This document shows, piece after piece, positions 25,150 through 32,600 of a stretch of 39,122 bases of DNA. How positions within the stretch are numbered: position 1 is the stretch's first letter; each line of letters begins with the position of its first letter. The stretch is from the NCBI GenBank assembly GCA_035295125.1, contig DATGJP010000085.1, positions 1-39,122 on the forward strand, given 5' to 3'. The translations under genes and the position numbers were made by a program. The stretch comes from JAICMB01 sp035295125. Lineage in GTDB: Bacteria > Acidobacteriota > Terriglobia > Bryobacterales > Bryobacteraceae. A model generated the notes under the pieces. It did no database searches, was not told the origin of the DNA, and saw only the letters and a program-made list of their open reading frames with translations.

Positions 25150-26456
25150 TGGAGTTGCCTTTCTGCCGACTGGTGGCGGCGGACGTAGCTCGTGCAGCAG
25201 AAGATGAAGGCGCAAAGGAGGACGAGAGGAACGAAGACGCGGCCTTCGGCCCAGTAAATGACGCGGCTCAGCTCGATGATTCCGGTGAAGGTGATGGGGT
25301 AAAGCAGGAGTCCGGCGAGCTGCTTTTGCTGGAACATCCGGTAGAGAACGCCGCAGGCGAGACCCGCGAGGAGCCAGTAGAGCAGCGCGCCGGCAAAGCC
25401 GAAGTCGATGATGGGCAGCAGGTAACCGCCGCCGTTGTTGAACTCGGGGTTTGCCTCCACGCTGAGGTAGCGCATGTAAGGGTCGGTCTCATCGGAGGTC
25501 AGCGCAAGACTTGGCCAGAGGGTGTCGGCGATGCTGTTCAGAATCGGAAAGCGCCACAGCAGGTGAAGCGTAAAGAAAGGCGCGCCCGTCGGGTCAATCC
25601 GCTGGATCAGCAGCGCTCCGTTATTCAGGGCCGTGACGTAGTACCCGAGCAGGCGCAGGCTCACGAATTGCCAGAAGCTGAGGTCACCGCCGGCGTAATA
25701 GTTAATCCAGGAACGGAAGTATTCCGAGGCGCCGAAGACGCCGATCAGCCCTACGCTTCCCAATACGGGAGCGATTCGCAAGAGCGGAAAGAAGCGGGCA
25801 GGAAAGCGCGGTGAACCGAGCGCCATCAGCCGGACTACCAGGACCACCGCCGGCACGAGTAACTCCATCAACGCCAGGCGTTCGCTGTTCATGAGCGCAC
25901 GGAACAGCGTCACGATGAGCAGGATTCCAAACTTGGGCAGGACCAGCCGCCAGCCTTTGGCGACGCCGATCAGGACGCCGAGCACCATAATGGCGATGGC
26001 GAACTGAGTGAGCGTGGTGATGCCGCTGATGGTGACGAGGTAGACCTCTTTCATCGCGTAGCTCGCGCCTTTGTCGCCGCGCAGAACACCCATGACAAGC
26101 GCGAGGTTTGCGCCGCGCGAAACGGCCGCAGCAGCCCAGGTGATGTAGCCGAGGATGGTGAGGTAGAAGCTGACGTTAAAGAACCGGATGGCGAAATTCC
26201 AGGGGATGCGTTCCTTCCAGTCGTCGTTGTGGACCGCAGGGCCGCGCCTGACGCAGCCCGCCGCCGCTCCGACGACAAAGGCTGCGAGACAGGCGAACGT
26301 CACACGCAGGGCAGCGCCATCGAAGAGCTTGGGCGTACGCCAGTACATGCGGTACATCCAATCGGGCACGACGTAAGCCGCGGTGATCAGGACGATGCCC
26401 ATAGTCGCGGAGACCCACACCGGGTTGAGCCACCACAACTCGCGGTCGCGGTGCAT
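25131..26456 (-). CDS. Wzy-like polysaccharide polymerase (multi-pass membrane protein)
   Basis: This encodes 441 residues from the ATG at 26456, one base after the flippase stop. The sequence alternates hydrophobic helices (roughly ten) with loops, including a larger periplasmic-type loop around INYYAGGDLSFWQF and the TSDETDPYMRYLSVEANPEF segment late in the protein. Wzy polymerases are very diverse, so the call rests on topology, length and position next to Wzx and glycosyltransferase genes. It would join lipid-linked repeat units at the periplasmic face of the inner membrane. A different transport or ligase role (WaaL-like) cannot be excluded. Confidence 0.75.
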   Translation of the reverse strand: MHRDRELWWLNPVWVSATMGIVLITAAYVVPDWMYRMYWRTPKLFDGAALRVTFACLAAFVVGAAAGCVRRGPAVHNDDWKERIPWNFAIRFFNVSFYLTILGYITWAAAAVSRGANLALVMGVLRGDKGASYAMKEVYLVTISGITTLTQFAIAIMVLGVLIGVAKGWRLVLPKFGILLIVTLFRALMNSERLALMELLVPAVVLVVRLMALGSPRFPARFFPLLRIAPVLGSVGLIGVFGASEYFRSWINYYAGGDLSFWQFVSLRLLGYYVTALNNGALLIQRIDPTGAPFFTLHLLWRFPILNSIADTLWPSLALTSDETDPYMRYLSVEANPEFNNGGGYLLPIIDFGFAGALLYWLLAGLACGVLYRMFQQKQLAGLLLYPITFTGIIELSRVIYWAEGRVFVPLVLLCAFIFCCTSYVRRHQSAERQLQWQPSP

Positions 26457-26457
26457 G

Positions 26458-27741
26458 TCAGCAGTTCTCCGCGGGCGCGTAGGCGCGGGTCCAGAGTGGG
26501 GTGGTTCGCAGGACAGCAACCACCATGCTCACGGCAACAAAGGCTTCGGACGATACGACCGCCCAGGCCATACCGGCGTGCAGGAAGCGCGGGGCGAGCA
26601 GGAAAGAAAGGCAGACGTTCAGGACGCCGGCCGACAGGATAATCCGGTTGACTACCGCATCTTTACCGAACGGCAGCAGCCATTGCATGCCGACGGAATT
26701 CGTGATGGAAAGGAGCAGCGGGAGTACCGAGAGAATCCGCAGGGCTGTAACAGCCGGCTCGAAGGCGCTGCCCATGAGGAGCTTCGTAACCCACGGCGCG
26801 GCGACGAACATGCCCCCACCGAGGAGCAGCCCACCCGAAATCATGATGGCGGCCCCGATGCGGGCAAGCGGGGCGGCAGCTTCGTGGCCGCGCGCTGCCA
26901 GATGGCTCAGGCGCGGGAAGATGGCGTCACGGATCGGGTTTAGCAGGCCATAGGCGGCCTTGGACATCTTCTCGGCGGAAGCGAAATAGCCGACGATTTC
27001 AGGACCAGTGAAAAGGCCCAGCAGAAAGGTGTTGGCGACACCATAGAGGCTCTCGGCGCTGCGGAAGAGGAACATCGGCCAGCCCATGCGAAGCGCTGAC
27101 CGCACCAGGGCTATCGTCGGGCGATGCAGGGGGATGGTGCGATAGGCCAGGGCCAGCGCCGCGATGGTCGTGATACCCGGCGCGATGCCCGACAACGCCA
27201 TCACCTTCCAACCGTCGGCGGGCGAGTGGACGAAGAGCAGCAGACCGCCGAGCATTCCGAATTTCCCGGCGACTTCCAGCGCGGAAGACAGGCGCATGCG
27301 CTCGAGACCCAGGAAGAACCAGAGCGGTGCAAAGCCCTGCATCACGCCGTAGAACACGCCCCCGGCGACCAGGGCGGTTTCGCCATTCAGGAGGGGGAGC
27401 GCACGAGTCAGAAGCATGACGGCGGCAGCGCCAACGAGGGCCAGCACGGCCTGTGCGCCTAACACGCCGGCCATGATCTCGCCGCACTTGTTGGGGCAGT
27501 CGCGATTGCGGGCCACTTCGCGAGTTGCCGAGATGTTGAAGCCGAATTCGATCGCGATGACGAGGAACTCCGCGATGGCGGTGATGAAGGCAACCTTGCC
27601 CCAACCGGCCGGTCCGAGAACTCGCGCCAGGTAGGGGATGCTGATCAAAGGAACAATCTTGCGCCCGACCTGGACGCCGTAGAGCGCCACGACGTTGTGG
27701 ACAAGTTTGCTGCGTGCGATTTGTCGGGGGTGGATTCTCAT
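26458..27741 (-). CDS. Wzx-like flippase (oligosaccharide translocase)
   Basis: This encodes 427 residues starting at MRIHPRQIARSKL (ATG at 27741); the GTG at 27762 lies within the preceding gene. The opening VVALYGVQVGRKIVPLISIPYLARVLGPAGWG is the signature start of the polysaccharide biosynthesis/MVF transporter family, and ISATREVARNRD is also typical. About twelve membrane helices can be seen. The protein should flip the undecaprenyl-linked repeat unit to the periplasm. It starts five bases after the export-protein gene and ends one base before the polymerase gene. Confidence 0.92.
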   Translation of the reverse strand: MRIHPRQIARSKLVHNVVALYGVQVGRKIVPLISIPYLARVLGPAGWGKVAFITAIAEFLVIAIEFGFNISATREVARNRDCPNKCGEIMAGVLGAQAVLALVGAAAVMLLTRALPLLNGETALVAGGVFYGVMQGFAPLWFFLGLERMRLSSALEVAGKFGMLGGLLLFVHSPADGWKVMALSGIAPGITTIAALALAYRTIPLHRPTIALVRSALRMGWPMFLFRSAESLYGVANTFLLGLFTGPEIVGYFASAEKMSKAAYGLLNPIRDAIFPRLSHLAARGHEAAAPLARIGAAIMISGGLLLGGGMFVAAPWVTKLLMGSAFEPAVTALRILSVLPLLLSITNSVGMQWLLPFGKDAVVNRIILSAGVLNVCLSFLLAPRFLHAGMAWAVVSSEAFVAVSMVVAVLRTTPLWTRAYAPAENC

Positions 27742-27746
27742 TGGCG

Positions 27747-28385
27747 CTACTTCACGCCCCACAGCACGCTGTACAGGGCGGTCTCGCTCAGCCGGATGTA
27801 GGGTTCGATGCGGCTGATGAAATTCCTCGGGACTACGATCATGTCGCCGGAGTGGATCTCGAGATCTTCGCGGATGCCCCCGGCCGACATGAGCTTTTTC
27901 AGATCCAAAAGCCTCACCTGCGCGAGATCGTTGCCGGTCTTGCGCATGAGAATCACCTGGGTTCGCTTGGAGCTGTCTTTCATGCCGCCGGCGACTGCGA
28001 GGGCCTCGATCAAGCTGACCTGGCCGTGCAGATCGAAGCGGCCGGGATGTCCTACTTCGCCCGCGACGACGAAGTACGGCTTGACATACTCTTTCAGCAG
28101 CACCGTGACTTCGGGATCGGCGAGACGATCACTGGCTTTGCCCACGATGGCGGCCGCGGCTTGCTCCAAGGTCAGACCAGCCAGCTTCACTTCGCCGACA
28201 AGCGGCAGAGACACGAAACCATCGGGCTGCAATGACGCCGTCGCGTTGTATTCGGGCGTGTAGCGGTACTGCACTTCGACCTTGTCTTCGGGCTGCAGAC
28301 GATAGTGCGGATCACGTTCCGCAAACGTCTTTGGCTGCGCCGAGGCACAGGCTGCGAAGGCGAGAATGGCGACGAGCGTTTTCAT
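27747..28385 (-). CDS. Wza-like polysaccharide export protein (poly-export/SLBB)
   Basis: This encodes 212 residues from the ATG at 28385. It has a signal peptide (MKTLVAILAFAACASA) but no lipobox Cys at a clear position. YRLQPEDKVEVQYRYTPEYN begins the polysaccharide-export domain. The SLBB-type domain follows (YFVVAGEVGHPGRFDLHGQVSLIEALAVAGG), with the end HSGDMIVVPRNFISR. It is shorter than E. coli Wza (one SLBB rather than two), as in many environmental export proteins. It would form the outer-membrane or periplasmic part of the secretion channel. The start overlaps the preceding stop by ATGA. Confidence 0.9.
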   Translation of the reverse strand: MKTLVAILAFAACASAQPKTFAERDPHYRLQPEDKVEVQYRYTPEYNATASLQPDGFVSLPLVGEVKLAGLTLEQAAAAIVGKASDRLADPEVTVLLKEYVKPYFVVAGEVGHPGRFDLHGQVSLIEALAVAGGMKDSSKRTQVILMRKTGNDLAQVRLLDLKKLMSAGGIREDLEIHSGDMIVVPRNFISRIEPYIRLSETALYSVLWGVK

Positions 28386-29026
28386 ATGAGCTTGTACAGA
28401 AACTTCGGGACGGGATAGGTTCGGCGGTTCAGCACAATTCCACGCAGGTGGCCGGAGGCGTAACGGAGCACGCGTTGCGCCTGTTCGACCTGGTCGCGGG
28501 TAGTTTCTCCAGCGCCCACGACGAGGAAGACACCGTCGGCTTCCGGGGCCAGGCGAAGGGCGTCGCCCGCCTCGGTTACGGCGGGGCAATCGATCAGGAC
28601 GAAATCGAAGTCGCTGCGCTCGACGTCGACCCAAACGCGTTCCAGGAGAACGTCGGGGAGATATTCAACGTTCTCCTGATCCACGAGCGACCAGACGCCG
28701 GTGGCGCATTCGACAGCACCGTGAGAGGCTCGCCGCAAATCCTGGTCTGATGCGCCGTCAAGGGTTGTCGACGATACGATCAATACACGGGACTGCGTTT
28801 CGGCCGCGAGTTCTTTCGCGACTACTTGCACTACGTATGTGACACCGACTCCACGGGCTGGGCCGGTGAAGACGAACACTCCACGGCCATCCTCGGAATT
28901 CTTCACCTGGATGATGGTCTGAATCAGAGGATGCAGAAATCCCGGATGGGTCTGTTTATACTCGCGGCGGCGGACCCTTCGAACGGGCTGCGGAGCAGGT
29001 GGTGTATATCTCTGTGGAAGATTCAT
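28382..29026 (-). CDS. BY-kinase/ParA-like ATPase-fold protein with degenerate Walker A
   Basis: This encodes 214 residues. Placement between the Wzc-like and Wza-like genes and the overall fold (FVFTGPARGVGVTYVV, RVLIVSS, FDFVLIDCPAV) match the cytoplasmic kinase half of Wzc/CpsD systems, which control polymer length by autophosphorylation. The P-loop lysine is missing: GPARGVGVTYV stands where GEGKT/S is expected. The second Walker-A-like motif lacks the usual Asp, and there is no C-terminal tyrosine cluster. Walker B (LIDCP) is kept. It may have lost kinase activity and act as a regulatory partner, or bind nucleotide unusually. It overlaps both neighbours by 4 bases. Confidence 0.75.
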   Translation of the reverse strand: MNLPQRYTPPAPQPVRRVRRREYKQTHPGFLHPLIQTIIQVKNSEDGRGVFVFTGPARGVGVTYVVQVVAKELAAETQSRVLIVSSTTLDGASDQDLRRASHGAVECATGVWSLVDQENVEYLPDVLLERVWVDVERSDFDFVLIDCPAVTEAGDALRLAPEADGVFLVVGAGETTRDQVEQAQRVLRYASGHLRGIVLNRRTYPVPKFLYKLI

Positions 29027-30546
29027 CGACGCCGCTCCTTCTTCTTCGCCTCGATCAGTGGAACATCGGCCACCGTACCGAGGACCGGGGCCATTGCGAA
29101 CGATTCGAGGTCCCAGGGGGTATAAATCGTGCGGCGCAGACTTCCAAAGACGAAGGCCGCGATCAGGATCACAATCAGGCCCGCGATGTAGCCTGCTATC
29201 ACGCTCATGTTCACGCGGGGCAGCGGCAGCACCGGCACGTGGGGCGGCTCGGAGATCGCGATATTCGCGATCTTCTGCTGGTCCATGGCTTCGCTGATGC
29301 GAGCCTCTTCGCGTTTGCGGGAGTAGAGCAGGTAGTCCTCTTCAGCAACCTTGATCTCGCGCAGGATTTCCTGTTCGGACGGCGCGACGCCTTCCAGCTT
29401 TTCGAGCTGGCCGCGATAATCGGCGCTCTGGTGTGTCAGAGTATCGATGCGGGCTCGCAGACCGTCGGCGGTTTGCTGGGTGCGGGCCAGTTCGGTCTCG
29501 AGCATCTGCCGAATGGGATTGACGTCGGTGGCCTCTTCGGTCGAGTTCATCTTTTCGGCTTCCAGCTTCTTCTGCTGGGTTTCGGCGATCTGCTGGTCTA
29601 CCGACTTGATCATGCGGTCGCTCGGCTTGAATTTCGTCAGCAGCTCGGTGCGCTTGTTCTGCAGTTCGGCGAGCATGGTGTTGAGCCGCTCGACGGAGTA
29701 CTGATTCGGGATGCGGCGCTGCTGGGTTGTGATGCGCGGCGCTACGCCGGTAAGCTGGCTCTGCAACGTTCCGATGCGCTGCTGGGTGTCGCGCCAGGTG
29801 GCCTGCGACTCGCGGAGGGAAGCACCGATTTCAACCATGCGCCGGAGGAGAAGATCCTTTTCTTCGGCCCCGCTGACGACGCCGGACTTCTGCTGGAATT
29901 CCACGAGCCTCGCCTGCGCTTCGGCCAGCTTGCGTTCATAGACGTCGGCCTGGGTTTGGAAGAAGGCGAACGAACCGGCGCTGCTATGCAGTTGGAGATG
30001 GCGCTCGAGGTAAGCGTCGCCGAGGGTCTTGAGGACTCGCGCGCTCAGCTTCGGATCTGTTGAGGCATACCGGACGCGGATCATGCTCGACTTCATGAGG
30101 GGCGCGATGTGGACTTTCTTCTGGAGCTTGCCGATAGCGCGTTCCTTGTCGGCGGGAGTTGGACCGGCCAGGCCGCATTGATCGACTACCTTCGCAAAGA
30201 GTTCGCGGCTCGAAAGGAGCTGGACTTCAGTGCCCATTTGGGCGTCGTTGATTTCGGTTTGGTGGATGGCTCCCGGGCTTTCGTCGGGCGTCAGCATCAC
30301 TTCGGCGCGGATGTTCTTCACCAGGATGGTCATCTCCGCTTCGTAGGTGCGGGGGGAGAGGATGATGACTGCAGCGACGGCAATGGTCAGGAGAACGGAG
30401 AGAATCAGGATTCCGCGCCGTTGGCGGAAGACGGTATCGGCAGCATCGCGTATCGAAGGCAGTTCACGGGGCGACCGATACACGGCGAGCATGTCGTCCG
30501 TGCGAAAGCGGGTGACGGCCTCTCGTGGTTTCATTGCCTCTCTCAT
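29023..30546 (-). CDS. Wzc/GumC-like polysaccharide chain-length determinant (no kinase domain)
   Basis: This encodes 507 residues from the ATG at 30546; another ATG at 30534 has GAGAGG close upstream. An inner-membrane helix (ILILSVLLTIAVAAVIIL) follows about 40 cytoplasmic residues. The Wzz domain has the typical YEAEMTILVKN strand. A long coiled coil covers about residues 195-420 (QADVYERKLAEAQARLVEFQ and later heptads). A second membrane helix (VIAGYIAGLIVILIAAFVFG) precedes a short cytoplasmic tail rich in Lys/Arg. The GNVR-like region before it includes PPHVPVLPLPRVN. It is the first gene of the 25-kb operon. The kinase part is a separate downstream gene, as in Gram-positive systems and some acidobacteria. 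Confidence 0.9.
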   Translation of the reverse strand: MREAMKPREAVTRFRTDDMLAVYRSPRELPSIRDAADTVFRQRRGILILSVLLTIAVAAVIILSPRTYEAEMTILVKNIRAEVMLTPDESPGAIHQTEINDAQMGTEVQLLSSRELFAKVVDQCGLAGPTPADKERAIGKLQKKVHIAPLMKSSMIRVRYASTDPKLSARVLKTLGDAYLERHLQLHSSAGSFAFFQTQADVYERKLAEAQARLVEFQQKSGVVSGAEEKDLLLRRMVEIGASLRESQATWRDTQQRIGTLQSQLTGVAPRITTQQRRIPNQYSVERLNTMLAELQNKRTELLTKFKPSDRMIKSVDQQIAETQQKKLEAEKMNSTEEATDVNPIRQMLETELARTQQTADGLRARIDTLTHQSADYRGQLEKLEGVAPSEQEILREIKVAEEDYLLYSRKREEARISEAMDQQKIANIAISEPPHVPVLPLPRVNMSVIAGYIAGLIVILIAAFVFGSLRRTIYTPWDLESFAMAPVLGTVADVPLIEAKKKERRR

Positions 30547-30926
30547 AGGCAATTTTGGGTGTGGAACTTGCGCTCAACAATGGCAGGGGGATACCAGGAC
30601 TGGTTGGGCGGTGTACTAGGACTTGGCGGACTTTAGCTTCGTTTTGGGGGCGTTGCGACCCTTAGTTTGGCGGTTGATGGCTGGAGTTGGGGCTTGCTGG
30701 TACTGGCAGTTTGACCCGGTCTGCCTCACGGCGCTGCGACGATTCAAAAGCGGGCGAAACCGAGCGCCCCGCAAAGCAGCATGGCCGTAACCAAAGGAAA
30801 CTCTCGGGTTGGAAAGGTGAGATAGGCGTTTTCGCCCGTCGTTTCCTTGCCAGATCCAAAGGCCGGCAGAAGCCCGCTGCACCCTTCCACATTCTTCAAA
30901 GCGTAAGACGCGAAGACTTCCAAAGT
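30547..30926. other. Intergenic region with the presumed operon promoter and a compound repeat
   Basis: These 380 bases must hold the promoter of the 25-kb minus-strand operon. I cannot identify convincing -35/-10 boxes. The right part (30770-30895) is a compound repeat. Small frames in it (30616-30892) are repeat sequence read as protein and are not genes. Confidence 0.6.
30770..30895 (-). repeat. Compound intergenic repeat, copy 2 (inverted relative to copy 1)
   Basis: Read on the minus strand it starts GAATGTGGAAGGGTGCAGC, passes through GCCTTTGG and an inner ACGGGCGAAAACGCC hairpin, then CTCACCTTTCCAACCCGAG, and ends GCCATGCTGCTTTGCG. It matches 5429-5556 in order over its whole length. 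Its 5' end also resembles the complement of 34202-34230. Confidence 0.7.
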
Positions 30927-32243
30927 CTAAGCGCGGTCGGTCAGCGTCTGGGGGTTCCAGGTGCAGGGGCGCTTCTCGAAGTAGCTGACGTTGGACAAGA
31001 GAGCGGGGCCGGCGGCACGAAAGCCGAAGACGGCATCTTCCACTACGGGCCTGCGGTTTCGGACGGCTTCGAGGAAGACGCGGTGATGGTCCAGGTGATC
31101 GCTATAGTGAGGCGGAGGCAGGAAAACCTCTTCGGCTTCCGGACGGATGGCGTCGGCCGTCGGACGTGCCACCGGATACTGGTCGTAATACTTTTTCAGG
31201 AACGCTTCCTGCGTCGCCTTGGGGAACGTGTCGACCGTGTAGCCCGGCTCGGTTTCGCGGGGGTGTTTTGAGAGCGTTACGCCCTGGCCAATGCTCATGG
31301 TGCCTTCGGTGCCGACGAAGCGGAAGCCGGATGTCTCGTTGCCTCCGTTCACGAAATTCACGCGCAGGGCCAGGTTGAAGGTGGGGTAATCGTACAGTCC
31401 CAGCATGACGTCGGGAACGTCGCGGCCGTCTTTCCAGTAACGCAAACCTCCGGTGGCATAGATGCGGGTGGGGCCGATGGCGCCGGTGACGAAATGCAGA
31501 CCGGAGAAGAGGTGCACGAACAGGTCGCCGCAGACCCCGGTTCCGTAATCCTGGTAATTGCGCCAGCGGAAGAGCCGGATGGGCTCGAAGGGGACTTTCG
31601 GAGCACGGCCGAGGAAGCGATCCCAGTCGATATTTTCGGGGGTGGCGTCGGGCGGAATGGAATATTGCCAGGCTCCGATGGCGCTATTGCGATCCCACCA
31701 GGCCTCCACCATATTCAACTCGCCGATGGCGCCCGCCTGCATGAGCTCCTGCGCCTTCTTGTACACAATAGAGCTGACGCGCTGGCTGCCGACCTGGAGG
31801 ATGCGGCCACTCTTTTTGGCGGCTTCCACCACGGGCATACCATCGTCGACGTGCTGCACCATGGGCTTTTCGCAATACACGTCCTTGCCCGCATTCAGCG
31901 CGTCGATGGTGATGGTGCGATGCCAATGATCGGGGGTGCCGATGATGACGGCATCAATATCACTTCGCCGCAGGACCTCGCGATAGTCGCGAGTGGTGAA
32001 GAGATCGTTGCCCCACAGCTCCCTGGAGCGGTCGAGGCGTCCCTGATATATGTCGCTGACGGCGACAAGTTTCGCACCCGCAATGATAGACGAGCGAGCG
32101 TCGCCCATTCCCTGGCCACCCGCGCCGATCAGCGCGATCTGAATTGTGTCATTAGCAGAGCGAGGCCGCTGCTGGGCGAAGAGGGGCGCGGCAAGCGCCG
32201 ACCCCACGGCTGTGTTGAGAAAGTGCCGTCGTGTGGCAGACAT
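30927..32243 (-). CDS. Gfo/Idh/MocA family oxidoreductase with Tat signal
   Basis: This encodes 438 residues. The N-terminus RRHFLNTAVGSALAAPLFA is a twin-arginine signal, so the enzyme is likely exported folded with its cofactor. The NAD(P)-binding fold starts IQIALIGAGGQGMGDAR. The family motif is YCEKPM near residue 126, and the C-terminal alpha/beta domain includes WDRFLGRAP and GDLFVHLFSGLHFV. Related exported enzymes of Acidobacteriota and Planctomycetota act on sugars or sugar derivatives; the substrate here is unknown. It starts three bases after the FmdB-type gene, which follows the S41-like gene, so the three probably form one unit. Confidence 0.9.
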   Translation of the reverse strand: MSATRRHFLNTAVGSALAAPLFAQQRPRSANDTIQIALIGAGGQGMGDARSSIIAGAKLVAVSDIYQGRLDRSRELWGNDLFTTRDYREVLRRSDIDAVIIGTPDHWHRTITIDALNAGKDVYCEKPMVQHVDDGMPVVEAAKKSGRILQVGSQRVSSIVYKKAQELMQAGAIGELNMVEAWWDRNSAIGAWQYSIPPDATPENIDWDRFLGRAPKVPFEPIRLFRWRNYQDYGTGVCGDLFVHLFSGLHFVTGAIGPTRIYATGGLRYWKDGRDVPDVMLGLYDYPTFNLALRVNFVNGGNETSGFRFVGTEGTMSIGQGVTLSKHPRETEPGYTVDTFPKATQEAFLKKYYDQYPVARPTADAIRPEAEEVFLPPPHYSDHLDHHRVFLEAVRNRRPVVEDAVFGFRAAGPALLSNVSYFEKRPCTWNPQTLTDRA

Positions 32244-32246
32244 GAA

Positions 32247-32573
32247 CTACGTTTTCGAACTCGAGGATTCGGAACTGGTGCTCTTGGTTTCGGAACTCTT
32301 GGTCTCGGAGCTTTTTGTTTCGGAGCTCTTTGTTTCACTGGAACTGGAGGAGCCGTTGGATTTCGACTCGGACGACGATTTCGAGCCGCCGCTGCCGCGA
32401 CCATAGTCGGTGATGTACCAGCCGCTTCCTTTAAATTGCAGCGCGGGTGCTGAAAGGAGGCGATGGACCGCGCCACCGCACTTTTCGTGCACCTTCAGCG
32501 GTTCGTCGGCGAATTTCTGGCGAATTTCAAAAACCTCGCCACATCCTTCGCATTTGTATTCGTAGATGGGCAT
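32247..32573 (-). CDS. FmdB-type zinc-ribbon protein with Ser/Thr/Lys repeat tail
   Basis: This encodes 108 residues. The N-terminal part is the FmdB zinc ribbon: MPIYEYKCEGCGEVFEI with the first Cys pair, then a CGG segment (HEKCGGAVHRLLSAPALQFKGSGWYITDY). The C-terminal 45 residues are low-complexity and contain four tandem copies of SETKS from a 15-bp DNA repeat (around 32275-32335). FmdB-like proteins are small, poorly understood putative regulators. Copy number in the tail may vary between strains. It lies 27 bases after the S41-like gene. Confidence 0.88.
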   Translation of the reverse strand: MPIYEYKCEGCGEVFEIRQKFADEPLKVHEKCGGAVHRLLSAPALQFKGSGWYITDYGRGSGGSKSSSESKSNGSSSSSETKSSETKSSETKSSETKSTSSESSSSKT

Positions 32574-32600
32574 CTTAATGATGACAAGCTGAAGCTTGTC

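Noticed and set aside
30553..30640. Sigma-54-like promoter ahead of the 25-kb operon
   Set aside because: The GG and GC pairs are nine bases apart instead of ten and the flanking bases do not fit.
30616..30892. Two small minus-strand frames in the intergenic region
   Set aside because: They are largely the compound repeat read as protein, and the homologous DNA at 5429-5556 is not a conserved gene.
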